Assembly: GCA_963924555.1 (NCBI GenBank)
Contig: OZ004582.1
Coordinates: 1,240,001 to 1,304,000 of the forward strand
Origin: Crambe crambe
Taxonomy: Eukaryota > Porifera > Demospongiae > Poecilosclerida > Crambeidae
Length of the DNA: 64,000 bases
Direction: 5' to 3'
Part shown: positions 54,730-64,000 of the stretch, piece after piece
How the letters are laid out: every line of letters begins with the position of its first letter
Numbering within the stretch: the first letter of the stretch is position 1
The notes under the pieces: model-generated
The model's database searches: none
Told to the model about the DNA's origin: nothing
Seen by the model: only the letters and a program-made list of their open reading frames with translations
Translations under genes and position numbers: made by a program

Positions 54730-55440
54730 CTAGAAAGTTCTGGTATCATTAGACTTGTAGGTCCTGAGTACAATACTCGACTTCTGTAAGGACAGATCTG
54801 GAAACAGTGTCTTCCAGGTTGTCTGTGACATAATAGTGACAGCAGCCCCAGTATCAACTTCCATAGGGACTGTCCTCCCATTGATTTGCACATCAACAAC
54901 TATTGGTTTTGGGGAATTACGCTGCCTAACCGTGAAGAGGCTTAGCTCCTCTCCATCTGCCTCTTTGTCTGAGTTCGAGGTAATACACTTGGTGGACTGC
55001 GATTGACGTTGGTGGCTTCTGTGACCACCCTTGTTGTCTGATTTGTTCTTGCTCAGATTTAAGTCGGCTAGTTGCCACAATTGCGGCAAGACAGGCCATA
55101 TCTCCACCGTGTGTAGACAGCCCAGGCACCAATGTTTACAAGAGACTAGATCTGACAAGAGACTCTTGATGCTCGAGTGTTCAGAGTTGTTGCCGAAGCT
55201 CTTTGCGTCTCTTGCTGCTGCCTCTGCTATGGTTGCTAATTCCACAGCTCGCTTGAGAGTTAGCGTTTCTTCTGATAGGAATGAACTGGTCTCGCAGGGA
55301 GTCATCCAAATTGGTGCCAAATTGACAGTGGAGAGCTAGACGGCGAAGTTCAGCAATAAATTCAGTGACCGATTCAGTAGGTACTGTCGCCGTTTCTTGA
55401 AGGTGCATCGCTGGGCCAGGAAAGATGGCTTTGGATCATA
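54730..55440 (-). pseudogene. Ty3/gypsy gag-protease fragment
   Basis: Minus strand: ESVTEFIAELRRLALHCQFG and SLRDQFI (gag), SEETLTLKRAVELATIAEAA, then VDVQINGRTVPMEVDTGAAV (retropepsin with an intact DTG). The region where the zinc knuckle should be reads poorly on this strand, while the plus strand reads a canonical knuckle (see 55055-55150). It ends abruptly against HECT exon sequence near 54710, with no RT. Confidence 0.7.
55055..55150 (+). other. Zinc knuckle on the opposite strand: micro-inversion
   Basis: The plus strand encodes FKSASCHNCGKTGHISTVCR, a perfect C-x2-C-x4-H-x4-C knuckle, inside a gag-protease fragment that is otherwise minus. The minus strand has no CCHC at this point. 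A local inversion of roughly 80-100 bp explains it. Confidence 0.6.
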
Positions 55441-56870
55441 GTGCGACTTCAGGGTAGTGCACAAGGTAGCGAAATCCTTGGAGGCAGGTAGGGCTTGCAC
55501 ACAAGATGCTCATGTTCAGGTCGCACATAGCCTCCATATAGATCTCTTCTTCGAGAATTCCATTCAGGAATGCCGTGACTCTACTCCATACTGTTGAGCA
55601 TATCCCTTGGCCTTTGTAACAATTTATTGAGCCATTGGCTTTAAACTTTTTTTTTGGAATACCCACTTGCATTTGATGGCTGTTCGATCAGCAGGCAGTT
55701 CAACAAGTATTGTTTTCCATGAGAGACTGATACTCTGCATCAGCTGCTGCTTTCCACTCTTTGGCATAGTTGCCTGACAGAGCCTCCTTTAGAGAGCCTG
55801 GCTCAGTGGGGTTTTCATCGTTGAGTTGATCTTCAGCTGTGACTACACTCACACTCATCTATGCCAAATCGGACTTGTGGTCGCCTGGTCCGATGAGAAT
55901 GACTAGGTGGTACTGGAGTTTCCTGTACTGAATCTTCATTCATCTCAAAAATGAGTGGCTCACTCTGTGTTTCTGGAGCCACTACATTTCGTGTCATCTC
56001 ATCCAGCAGCCGTTATCCTTTAGACTGAGTGCTATAGCCAATGAATAGATGATCATAGATGGAATAAGTATAGATGAAATGAATGGTAGGTAAGAATGAC
56101 ATGAGAATAAATGATTCAATGGTATGATTTTACAGACTTATTCTTCTATTACACTTTAATTTGAATCTATTTACTGCATTTGCTAGCACAAGATGTAATC
56201 ATCTCAGTGGAGAGTGATGGGTCAGGGCTAGATGTAGTAGCCTCAGCAGCATCACAATCAGATCGCTACAAGTACAAAGTATAATTTTCAGCTAAATAGC
56301 AGCTCAGCTGCTGCCTAGACTACAGTACTAGGTTCATAGCTAGGTTAGTAGCTAGGTTAGCTGCTTAGCTAGGTTAGCTGCTGCCTAGACTAGGTTGGTT
56401 AGACCTACTAGACTAGCTAGGTTCGAACGAATATAGTCGAACATTCTCTAAATCCGCCCCTGCTCTTGAAACATTCCAACTCATACACTTTTCCTTTGAG
56501 TACACTCATGCCTCGCAAACCTCCCTGTCTATTTCTAATCCAACATTTGGTAAGCCCAAAGTTCACCTTTTGCAGTTGCTGCCCGTACCGAAAATAAATT
56601 ACAGGTAAGCTCAGGCACATACAACACACTGTACATAACATTTCTCTTGGGCTGACTCACGTGAAACAACATTTTCAGATGCACGTTTCCAGCTCCAATA
56701 GCGTCAACAACACAACCATCTCCCAGGTTGACTTTCTGGGGAACATCAAACGCCTTATAATTGCTAAGTAACTTTCTTTCTTGGGTCATATGGATGCTCC
56801 AGAGTCCACCAACCTTCCAAGAAGTTTGACGGATGCTGTGAATTGACAAAACTTCTAGAATGTTCCAGAA
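55440..56870 (-). pseudogene. Ty1/copia fragment, protease to RT, internally deleted
   Basis: Minus strand in order: SIHMTQERKLLSNYKAFDV and VLYVPELTCNLFSV (56849-56600; protease and gag-pre-integrase), FGLTKCWIRNRQGGLRG, then linker text SHRTRRPQVRFGIDE near 55880, then SLKEALSGNYAKEWKAAADA (near 55790), and FLNGILEEEIYMEA of the RT. The integrase core is missing between about 56020 and 56420. It is cut at 55440 by the gypsy fragment. Confidence 0.7.
56270..56425. repeat. AGCTAGGTTAG simple repeat
   Basis: TAGCTAGGTTAGCTGCT and variants repeat about six times within the copia remnant, at or near the integrase deletion. Confidence 0.75.
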
Positions 56871-57080
56871 TTATGAGTACATAAGCAAATGTGGTTTGAT
56901 TTGACATAGCATGTTTGTACAGTTATAATCTAGATTGTAACCTGGCTGATTACTTTCCAACAATTACAATGCTGCTCCATAAGCCCTTTTCACTCCTAAT
57001 ATTGTTAACACAAGATTGTCTGGAGGTGTTGTAGCTTGACACGACCAAACAATGAAGAAGTAATATGTAATCTACGCACT

Positions 57081-57293
57081 TCAAACCATAGTTGACATTG
57101 ACTGATCCCTGGTGGTAATTTCTATCTCACGTATTTCCTCTTGTGATACTTTCAGAGTGTTTTTTAACTCTTCAATTTTCTTGAGAAGCTCCACTTTTGA
57201 AAGTGTTCGTCTCTCAGGATTTTCAACACAAATAGAGGGAGAGTTACTTGACCCACGGCCTGAAAATATGAGAGCTAAAATAATCAAATTCAC
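57081..57293 (-). CDS. Coiled-coil exon, possible 5' part of HECT copy 3
   Basis: After a TTTTCAG acceptor near 57262 the frame reads GRGSSNSPSICVENPERRTL, then a heptad-like KVELLKKIEELKNTLKVSQE and REIEITTRDQSMSTMV before a stop. Upstream on the same strand is SGDDSDENLPTMSVEVSTKA (57400-57330). The HECT gene lacks its 5' exons on this side of the retroelements, so these are candidates. Unproven. Confidence 0.35.
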   Translation of the reverse strand: MNLIILALIFSGRGSSNSPSICVENPERRTLSKVELLKKIEELKNTLKVSQEEIREIEITTRDQSMSTMV

Positions 57294-57481
57294 CCTTGGA
57301 CACTTGCAGAGCTGTGGATTTACGCTTTCGTGGAGACTTCCACTGACATGGTTGGGAGATTCTCATCACTATCATCACCAGATACTACAGCAGGTTTTAG
57401 AGCCACTAAAGCATGTAGTAATGCAGAAACATGGATACAGCAAGCAGATACCCTACATGCAAGTAATAGTTATAGCATGCC

Positions 57482-57548
57482 TTCGAGGGCTGTATGCGAT
57501 TTATCACATGAGCCCGAGGGCAAAGGTGATAAATCACATACTGCCCGA
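57482..57548. repeat. 24-bp inverted repeat
   Basis: CGAGGGCTGTATGCGATTTA... at 57482-57505 pairs with 57525-57548 with two mismatches. The arms hold GATTTATCAC and the loop is about 19 bp. Probably a MITE end pair or a short foldback. Confidence 0.75.
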
Positions 57549-57593
57549 GGTAAAGGCTTGCTATAACTATTTTACAGCCGTCTGGTAAATGTT

Positions 57594-58040
57594 TACATAG
57601 CTACAGCTACACGTCTACAGCCGCATGTCTAGAAAGTACTAGGTAGCTATGTGACTAGCTGTATCTAGGCAACTCAATGACCTCTGTAAAGATTTTGGTT
57701 ACTAGCTAGCTAGCAATTCATGCTCGGGGCTGCACCGCCAGACTAAATATAGTAGTAGCTGAGACTGTTCTGCATTGGACTGAAAGATTTCTGTGTAAAT
57801 TGCGTTTTTTGATAGGCCTATAGCTTCAATTTTAATGTTTCTCTTGTTATAAAAAAATTTTTTTCAATATTTCTCAACACTTAGGCACCATCAATAAATT
57901 TCCAGGGCTGATATCAAAGTGTCTAGACAGGCAGGCCTAATAGATTCCAGGAAACTGTTGTTGTATAGAGATTACTATCACAAACCATAAAATTCAATTG
58001 GACATGTTATCTTTGATGTAGCACTCAAATAGGCTGTAAG
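57594..58040 (+). repeat. Dispersed non-coding repeat, copy 2
   Basis: Same orientation as 28778-29312, with two internal deletions relative to it and a 20-30 bp insertion near 57895-57915. Confidence 0.75.
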
Positions 58041-58049
58041 TATAATTTA

Positions 58050-58770
58050 TGACATGTCTCAAAAATAATATATAGTTGTCAATGAAGAGATTCTTGGGGT
58101 CAGTAAAATAAAGAGATTATAAAAGAATTTATTGAGGGCTCCACTATAGTATTACAGCTAGAAACAAAAGCAACATACTTACCCAGCAGCATATTCACAA
58201 AATGCTTGGTGTACAGTTCCTACCCGATAGTCTCTTTTTAAGCATCATCTTTACAGAATATTTACCGGTTTGCATAGATGGTACTACTTAGCATCGTACA
58301 AATGCATACTGAGTGTGACGTGTCTGAATTTCCAATTATTTATTCAGTGTTGCTCAAGGTTAAAACAAATTATTTATTCAGATTTGGACTCTCATTAACT
58401 GAGGCTACCACTGTGTGTAGCTATATGAATTGCATCTGGAAGTTTCTCAGGTTTGTTCAATTAGAGATTTCTACAATTCTTCATCAACAAACCACTGTAC
58501 AAAATGAAAAATTACATACTAACCTGGGCATGATCTGGTACTCTACAAGAAGTAGGAGGCTTGTTATTATCCCCAGGATTTTCTTAGGGGGTGAGCTTGT
58601 ATGACAGCTGCAGGGGGTGGGTGTGGGATCCCCCTCACATTCCACAGCTGACTGCGAACGGGGCTTTTCTACTCTATTGAAGGACCTGCCCTTAATGACT
58701 TTAATTTTGATGAAGCTTGCACCTTGTGGGGCTCCGAGCGCAATAGAAGAATCAATGTACTTTCTTAATT
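58050..58770. other. No recognised gene
   Basis: The plus frame 58278-58604 has no known motif. 58565-58640 is G-rich. Confidence 0.4.
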
Positions 58771-58771
58771 T

Positions 58772-60655
58772 TTAACAATAACTGTAATAACGATTAACAA
58801 TCATCACACAAATAAATGACTCATGATAAATAAACCTTTTATGATCACAACTGGACCCACATGCTGTTATAGTGCAAATAGAGCTAATCTGCTTATTGGA
58901 TTTACTATATTTCAGCTTCCGTGCTATGAACACTGGGATCAAAAGGGCAGCCAAAGCTATTTTGGGAAATAATTCACTATGTCTTTCGTTAGCTACAATA
59001 GTCTCCATTACACACTTTGCTCCCATCGTATGCACATCGCCTCAGAAATTGCCATATTTTTGAATATGTTCCATTCAGATGATAATTTTTTGTCATCAAC
59101 AATGGCTGGTGTATAGTGTGAAGATAGCTTATGAAGAGGAGTCCTCAATAGGCCAAGCCTTACCATCAAAGATATTAAACGCTGTAAGTAAATCAATATC
59201 CGGAAACCTGCTGAATCAAAGTATCAATATATTTATCATTATTTAATTGCAGTCTTAAAATCAAACGAAGTATTAGGAAGCACAATACCAAAATCCATCA
59301 GTTTCTCTTCCAAAAATTTGTCTAGTGATAAAAAATGTTCACCTGGTGATGTCTTAAGGTTGTTTAATGTAGCTATGGATCCAGAAATTAGAGGTTTAAA
59401 GTGTAATCCAGATTTTGCTTTTAAAAAGCTTTTGACAGGCAAGCCATACATGGAAGAATATCACACAGCATTAGCAAAGTAGCTAAAAACTTTTATGTTT
59501 CCATAAAAGATGATAAGCCAAGTGCCTGGGCATCATGTCGTTCACTAGCCTCCCTCTCTAAACTGGCCAAAACGGAAGGGAAACACTGCCTCAGGTTTTG
59601 CACTGCTCGCTCATGTGAAAGCCACCGAACATCTTTGGCCTGTGTCAATTTCAAGATGGGATCATTAAGTACAGCTTGGATGATAGAGCTGCCCCAGGAC
59701 AGCTTTGAAGCGCTTGAGATAGGGCACCTCATCAGCTAGCCTGTATGCAACACAATGGTTGCTATTACCCATGGAGATATCTGCTTGAAGAGTGTACTGA
59801 CTCCACTACAGCAACCAATCATTACAGCAGCCCCATCACTTCCAATTGCAGCAAGCTTTCCAGACAAGTCCAACTCACAGAATTCTCTGATTGCACTCAG
59901 AATGGTCTGAGCACATCCATCTGGGATCTCAAGAAAGATGTGTGGACTTTTCTGTCACTACCAAGGTATTGAGCATTATGATCAATTCATTGATCACAGC
60001 AACATCAGTGGTTTCATCAATTAATAGTGCAAAAAAGGGAGATGCTCGTACCTGATACAAAATACTATTTCTAATCATTTCACCAAAACAAGATATTAAC
60101 TCCTGCATGAAACGCTCAGAAGTATAGTGAGCATTACTGAAGATCATTGAGGTAGGTTACCCCAATAATCTATGCAAGATCAAGGAGGTCAGAGAACTTG
60201 ATTGTATGAGCTATTTCTTGCTTGCAAAGGCAGTACATGCACTTCATAGCTCTAATCATTGCCTTTTTCTCTGCACTTTGCACAGCAGCTAAAAGTTGTC
60301 TAATGTCTCCACTGACTGATGAGCACAACTGTGTCTCAAGTGTGACAGCATCTTTAACTTAGCATGGTTTTTTACACTCTGCTTAGTAAAAGTCTTACAT
60401 GGAATGTCTACCCATGATGCTTTACCTAAAGCAACCTTATGAGGCCTATGGTTATGTTTTCAACAAAGTAAGCATATCATCCCATCTGCAATCAATCCAA
60501 GAAAATTCTTCTTTCCATTTGTGATTATAACCAGAATGCCTGTGCTTGGATTTTTTCGAGGCAGGTAGACTTAGAGGCTGAGCTATTTCCACATCACTAT
60601 CACTATCACTATGTATCAGAGAGTGTGTTAGCACTAAGTAGGGATGGCAGGTCAA
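58772..60655 (-). pseudogene. hAT transposase (ZNF862-like), decayed
   Basis: Minus strand, 5' to 3': SDSDSDVEIAQPLSLPASKK and GYNHKWKEEFSWIDC (60600-60480), SERFMQELISCFGEM and FFALLIDETTDVAVINELI (60110-59970, with the catalytic DETTD), KLTQAKDVRWLSHERAVQNL (59660-59600), FKPLISGSIATLNNLKTSPG, SSHYTPAIVDDKKLSSEWNI (59120-59060), and NERHSELFPKIALAALLIPV (58985-58925) at the dimerisation region. Every block is in a different frame or separated by gaps, so it is long dead. Its 5' end overlaps the LTR-like repeat at 60600-61010. Confidence 0.75.
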
Positions 60656-61010
60656 AGGTCATTAAGACTGTATAAACTTAAAACTCTTCTTTCTCTTCTA
60701 CCCTTATTCCACAGGTTCTCACAAGTCCTAGCTACATCTACACAGAAGACAGGACAATGTTCAATAATCTAAAATTCATTCTATAACATTTAAAAAAAAC
60801 GATTTCAAAAATTGACTTTAGTTCTGGTTATTCAACATAATAATAAGAATAATAATAATAATAAGATCGATGTACTGACTGGCTATAGTCATCAGAATTC
60901 TGTTTGGGCCATCTGTTAGAGCGGCACCTAGAGGCTGATCTTTTGCTATTAGTTTTCACTACAGTTCCATTTCACAATTCAGTGATTATGGAACACTAGC
61001 TAATCTTTCT
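60600..61010 (-). repeat. LTR-like dispersed repeat, inverted copy
   Basis: Reverse complement of 7470-7898. Because it precedes a hAT gene here but a gag remnant at 7.9 kb, its nature is uncertain: LTR, or hAT 5' end. Confidence 0.6.
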
Positions 61011-61820
61011 TCGCGGGGCCACGTAGGTGCACGCTAGCTAGAGCTGTTCAGCTTTGATATCTATACTTTAGTCATTACTCAGTACAGATTCTCATCCTAC
61101 ACATGCAGTTTGCTCACTTCACCATGCCAGTGCCTCCAACCTGTCAGTGTGAACTTTCATAGGCTTTTTAAATCTGAAGGACAGTCCTTAATTTTTAGAC
61201 TTTGTCCTTCGTCCTTCAATGGCTTGCTACTGCCCTATTGTTTGTCCTTAAAGTTGTCTAGATATGAAAACACAAAACTGTAAGCTTGAAGTAGTTACAG
61301 CACATAATTATTATGGCCAATATGCAATTCAGGCTCTGCTTGGCATGTGCAAGGTCAGCTGCTCTATTCATGCACTGCCAGAGCCGGAGCAAGCTCATTC
61401 ATTTGTACTGGTACAGCCATGCATCTGGGGGAAGCCCTCCAGTAAAAAATTTAATTGATTCGATTTCTATCTGGTAAAGTAAAAATACTTTAGGAGTCTG
61501 CCATGCACACAGGTTATTAGCTATACATTGCTGTTATTGTAAAGATATTGAATAATACACTAATTTCTTTAATTGTTGATCATCAGCACTACTTTACATA
61601 AGAGCAAGATAATAAATAGGTTATGTTATGAGTTTATTGCAAAAATGCAGTGCCACCACATGCCCCCCCCCCCCCCCCCCCCCCCAAGTATAGAGAAGGG
61701 GGCTGGTACAACCAGAAGTAGACATAATTGGAATTAAAGGCTATCTGTTTTCAATTAGTAGGTACTTTCCTCTTTGGTGGTGCTCTGCCACCTTTCTTTC
61801 CTCGTCCTTTAGGGATGTCA
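61010..61820. other. Non-coding, with a poly-C tract
   Basis: No gene seen. A C-run of about 25 lies at 61662-61686. Confidence 0.5.
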
Positions 61821-61825
61821 CAGGC

Positions 61826-63446
61826 AGTGGTGTATCTAGGATAGAAGAGTTGGCAGGGCCTTGAAGGGGCACTCCCTCACCATACAGTGCTAATTTGGAG
61901 ACTGATTGCTAGCATTATCATTTTTGTGGTCATTTTTATACAATGATAGCCACCACCAATATCACAAAAAAATATGAAAAAAAAAAAGAATAATAAAATG
62001 GGGAGTTGGATTATGAAAGTCATGACAAGTTACAGCACGATTTGTCTGTTATGATCTGAACTGTGAAATTTGGTGATCACTTTGTCAAGTGATATGGAAC
62101 TTGATAGCTCCCTTTCAATTGAAAGAATAGCAAGATCATTTAGCCTTTGCTCACTCATTGTAGACCGCAGATAGGTTTTTATTCTTTTAAGAGTGGAAAA
62201 AGATCTTTCGCAATGAGCAGTATTAACGGCAATGGTCATTGATATCCTAACAAGTTTGAGTAATTCTGGGAATGCATCCTTAAGTGCAATCAAAGATGAT
62301 ATCACATCACTGGCATCGTTGATATCCTTCTTCTCTAATGTTCTCTTCGCCAATTTTGCTTCTACATCTATGGCATCTCCATCTAAGCCATAGCCTTCAA
62401 CCAGTGGTAGCAAAGTAGAGAAACAGAGGAAGTTGCTAGAGAGAGGATTGCATGCCTGAATAGCTCGCATTATGTCAACATTCTTTTCATCAAATCGGCG
62501 TGATAATTCAGAAAGAAAAGCATCCAGAACTGGGAAATAATTGATTTCTTGTAATCATCACTGCATGAAATCAGCTGCCTTGATCCTACAGCCTCCAGAA
62601 CTAGACCATCCAAATGCCTTTGTAGCCTCCTTTGTCTGTGCCGGGTGGGGAGTAGTTCGATTTCATGCAGCTCTGCAATACTCACTGAATAACGATATAT
62701 TTTCCCCCAAAAGTTGTCAGTACGATACTCTTCAAGAGTAGACTTAGTAGCAGAGACAAGATCTGCTGCTTTGGCTAAATCCACCTCTGTACTTTGTAAG
62801 TGGTCTGAAAGACTTTTTGTGCAAGAAAGAATCCTGTCAAACATGACAAGAGTAACTATAAAGGCAAATGTAGCAACTTGACAGTGAAGACCTTTAGCTT
62901 CGATGGCCTTGGCATGGTCAGAGCCATAGCTTATGTACGACATATTGCATTCACTGCTCCATACCTGCATGCCCACCGAGTATCCGAAAGCTTTTGTAGT
63001 TGTAAAGGTAGTGTACCTGGATGGAGCTCCTTCTGCTTTTGCATAAAAACAGTATGAGATTTAGTTGTAGAAATGAAAACATACAAAGACTCCAACAGGG
63101 AAAAAAATTCAGCTGCATATTGCACCATCTTGACACTATCAACCAATACCAAGTTTAAGGTGTGGGCATAACAGTGTATGTAGGTTGCATTCGGAGCCAC
63201 CAATCTGGAACGTTGCTGCACACCTGAACATCGGCCACTCATTACTGAAGCACCATCATAACCTTGAGAAACGATCCATTGTGGATCAAGTGCAAACCTC
63301 TCAAGTATTTCCAGTATATAGGATGTTAAGCCGTCAGCTGTGAGTCTGGCTGCTTGGACGTAAGTTAGAAAATGTTCTTGAAGATCTCTCTGATGAAGAG
63401 GATGCCAGCTCCATTGAGACTGCCCATCATCTACCACTTGCTGCAC
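61826..63446 (-). pseudogene. hAT element 3' half (ZMYM1-like)
   Basis: The terminal motif CAGTGGTGTATCTAGGAT at 61826 is hAT-like. The minus strand encodes YVQAARLTADGLTSYILEIL, QGYDGASVMSGRCSGVQQR (catalytic Asp region), YIHCYAHTLNLVLV, LQKLSDTRWACRYGAVNAI, and near the end NTAHCERSFSTLKRIKTYLR. Three frames cover it (63446-62931, 62976-62470, 62470-62030), with only two breaks. The N-terminal finger is missing upstream on this strand. Confidence 0.8.
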
Positions 63447-63539
63447 CAGGGGCTCACCAAAGCAGTAAGTATCAAGACAACATGATAAACATTGACGGGC
63501 CTTCAGGGTCTCCCACTACAATAATTATCAATTAGCACA

Positions 63540-64000
63540 AGCACAATCCAGTCGATCCCAGCCTACTGCTACAGCAGAACTTGCCAGAGGACCTCTTGAT
63601 ACACCCGTTCAGCCCCAGATGAATTTCCCTTCTACCAGTGTAGGTAGCAAGAAGAGGTCATTTAATTCTGAATGGTACAAGAAATTTAAGTGGTTGCCAT
63701 AATGAAAGATGCTGCATTTTGCTATCCTTGTTGGGTCTTTGGTAGAGTTAGCCTGGGTAAATCTGCTGGAGATACTTTTACACAGAAGGATTGGAAGCAT
63801 GCTACTGGTCAGTCTGGAATGTTGTTAAAGCATGATAATTCCTGTAGTCACAAACAGTCCATGCTCTTTTGGCAGTAGTATACCAAGAATGTACCTCAAT
63901 AGCCAATAGAATCGATTCCACACGAAAGGCCAGGTTCAGAAGAATGTGCACTACTTGAAGACCATAGCAGAAGTGCTACTACATTGTGGCAGGCAAGATA
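63540..64000 (+). pseudogene. hAT N-terminal part on the opposite strand
   Basis: The plus strand encodes SVGSKKRSFNSEWYKKFKWL, a stop, DAAFCYPCWVFG, FTQKDWKHATGQSGMLLKHD and SHKQSML (the TTF-type finger), then after a frame change NRIDSTRKAQVQKNVHYLKT, reaching the window end. These are precisely the blocks missing from the minus-strand hAT at 61.8-63.4 kb. Either the element underwent an internal inversion or two elements stand head to head. Confidence 0.7.

Noticed and set aside
62541..62741. Plus frame of 66 residues
   Set aside because: Shadow of the minus-strand hAT transposase.
1..64000. tRNA, rRNA or snRNA genes
   Set aside because: I saw no cloverleaf box A/B pairs or rRNA-like blocks by eye; a tRNAscan or Infernal run would be decisive.

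Overview
This is eukaryotic DNA made almost wholly of transposable elements in many stages of decay. Short spliced exons with GT-AG introns of about 30-120 nt, AT-rich spacers, frequent TAGCTAGC-type runs, and a mixed load of hAT, CACTA, MULE, P-like, TTAA-target, Ty3/gypsy and Ty1/copia elements suggest an early-branching animal. A demosponge such as Amphimedon is my best guess, but this is inference and no host gene here proves it. I see no operons, rRNA, tRNA or CRISPR.

Layout. 258-1012: small TIR element with a 10-bp target duplication, carrying the 5' ends of a ZAD-like gene and a RecQ-like helicase. 1.6-5.5 kb: a broken integrase-like (IS3EU-type) transposase facing a HECT-domain gene. 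5.9-6.7 kb: 49-bp minisatellite. 7.4-8.7 kb: LTR-like repeat and decayed gag. 10.38-28.62 kb: a three-level nest. A Ty3/gypsy element (5-bp TSD GGCGT, integrase before reverse transcriptase) holds a 12.2-kb CACTA element (3-bp TSD ATC), which holds a 4.6-kb MULE (9-bp TSD ATAATAAAC) whose transposase is fused to SWIM and OTU domains. 28.8-34.7 kb: dispersed repeat, hAT and retroelement scraps, a second integrase/HECT wreck split by a TTAA-flanked element with a YqaJ-like nuclease. 36-39.8 kb: an unclassified transposon with parts on both strands. 41.4-45.4 kb: P-like transposase cut by a hAT element. 46.5-49.6 kb: hAT 3' fragment and duplicated non-coding repeats. 50.2-57.4 kb: the best preserved integrase/HECT pair, with copia and gypsy pieces inserted. 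57.5-61 kb: repeats and a hAT. 61.8-64 kb: hAT sequence split between strands.

How the genes fit together. The recurring unit is an integrase-like DDE transposase convergent with a HECT-domain protein: 1.7-5.5 kb, about 31.2-34.7 kb, and 50.8-57.4 kb, plus one stray HECT piece near 30.6 kb. In the last unit the transposase is intact with D,D(33)E and a short spliced first exon, and the HECT C-lobe keeps its catalytic Cys motif. Together with the OTU protease in the MULE, two unrelated DNA transposons here carry ubiquitin-system enzymes. Palindromes resembling NRF1 sites (GCGCATGCGC) lie near the 5' ends or TIRs of several unrelated elements, hinting at a shared promoter logic.
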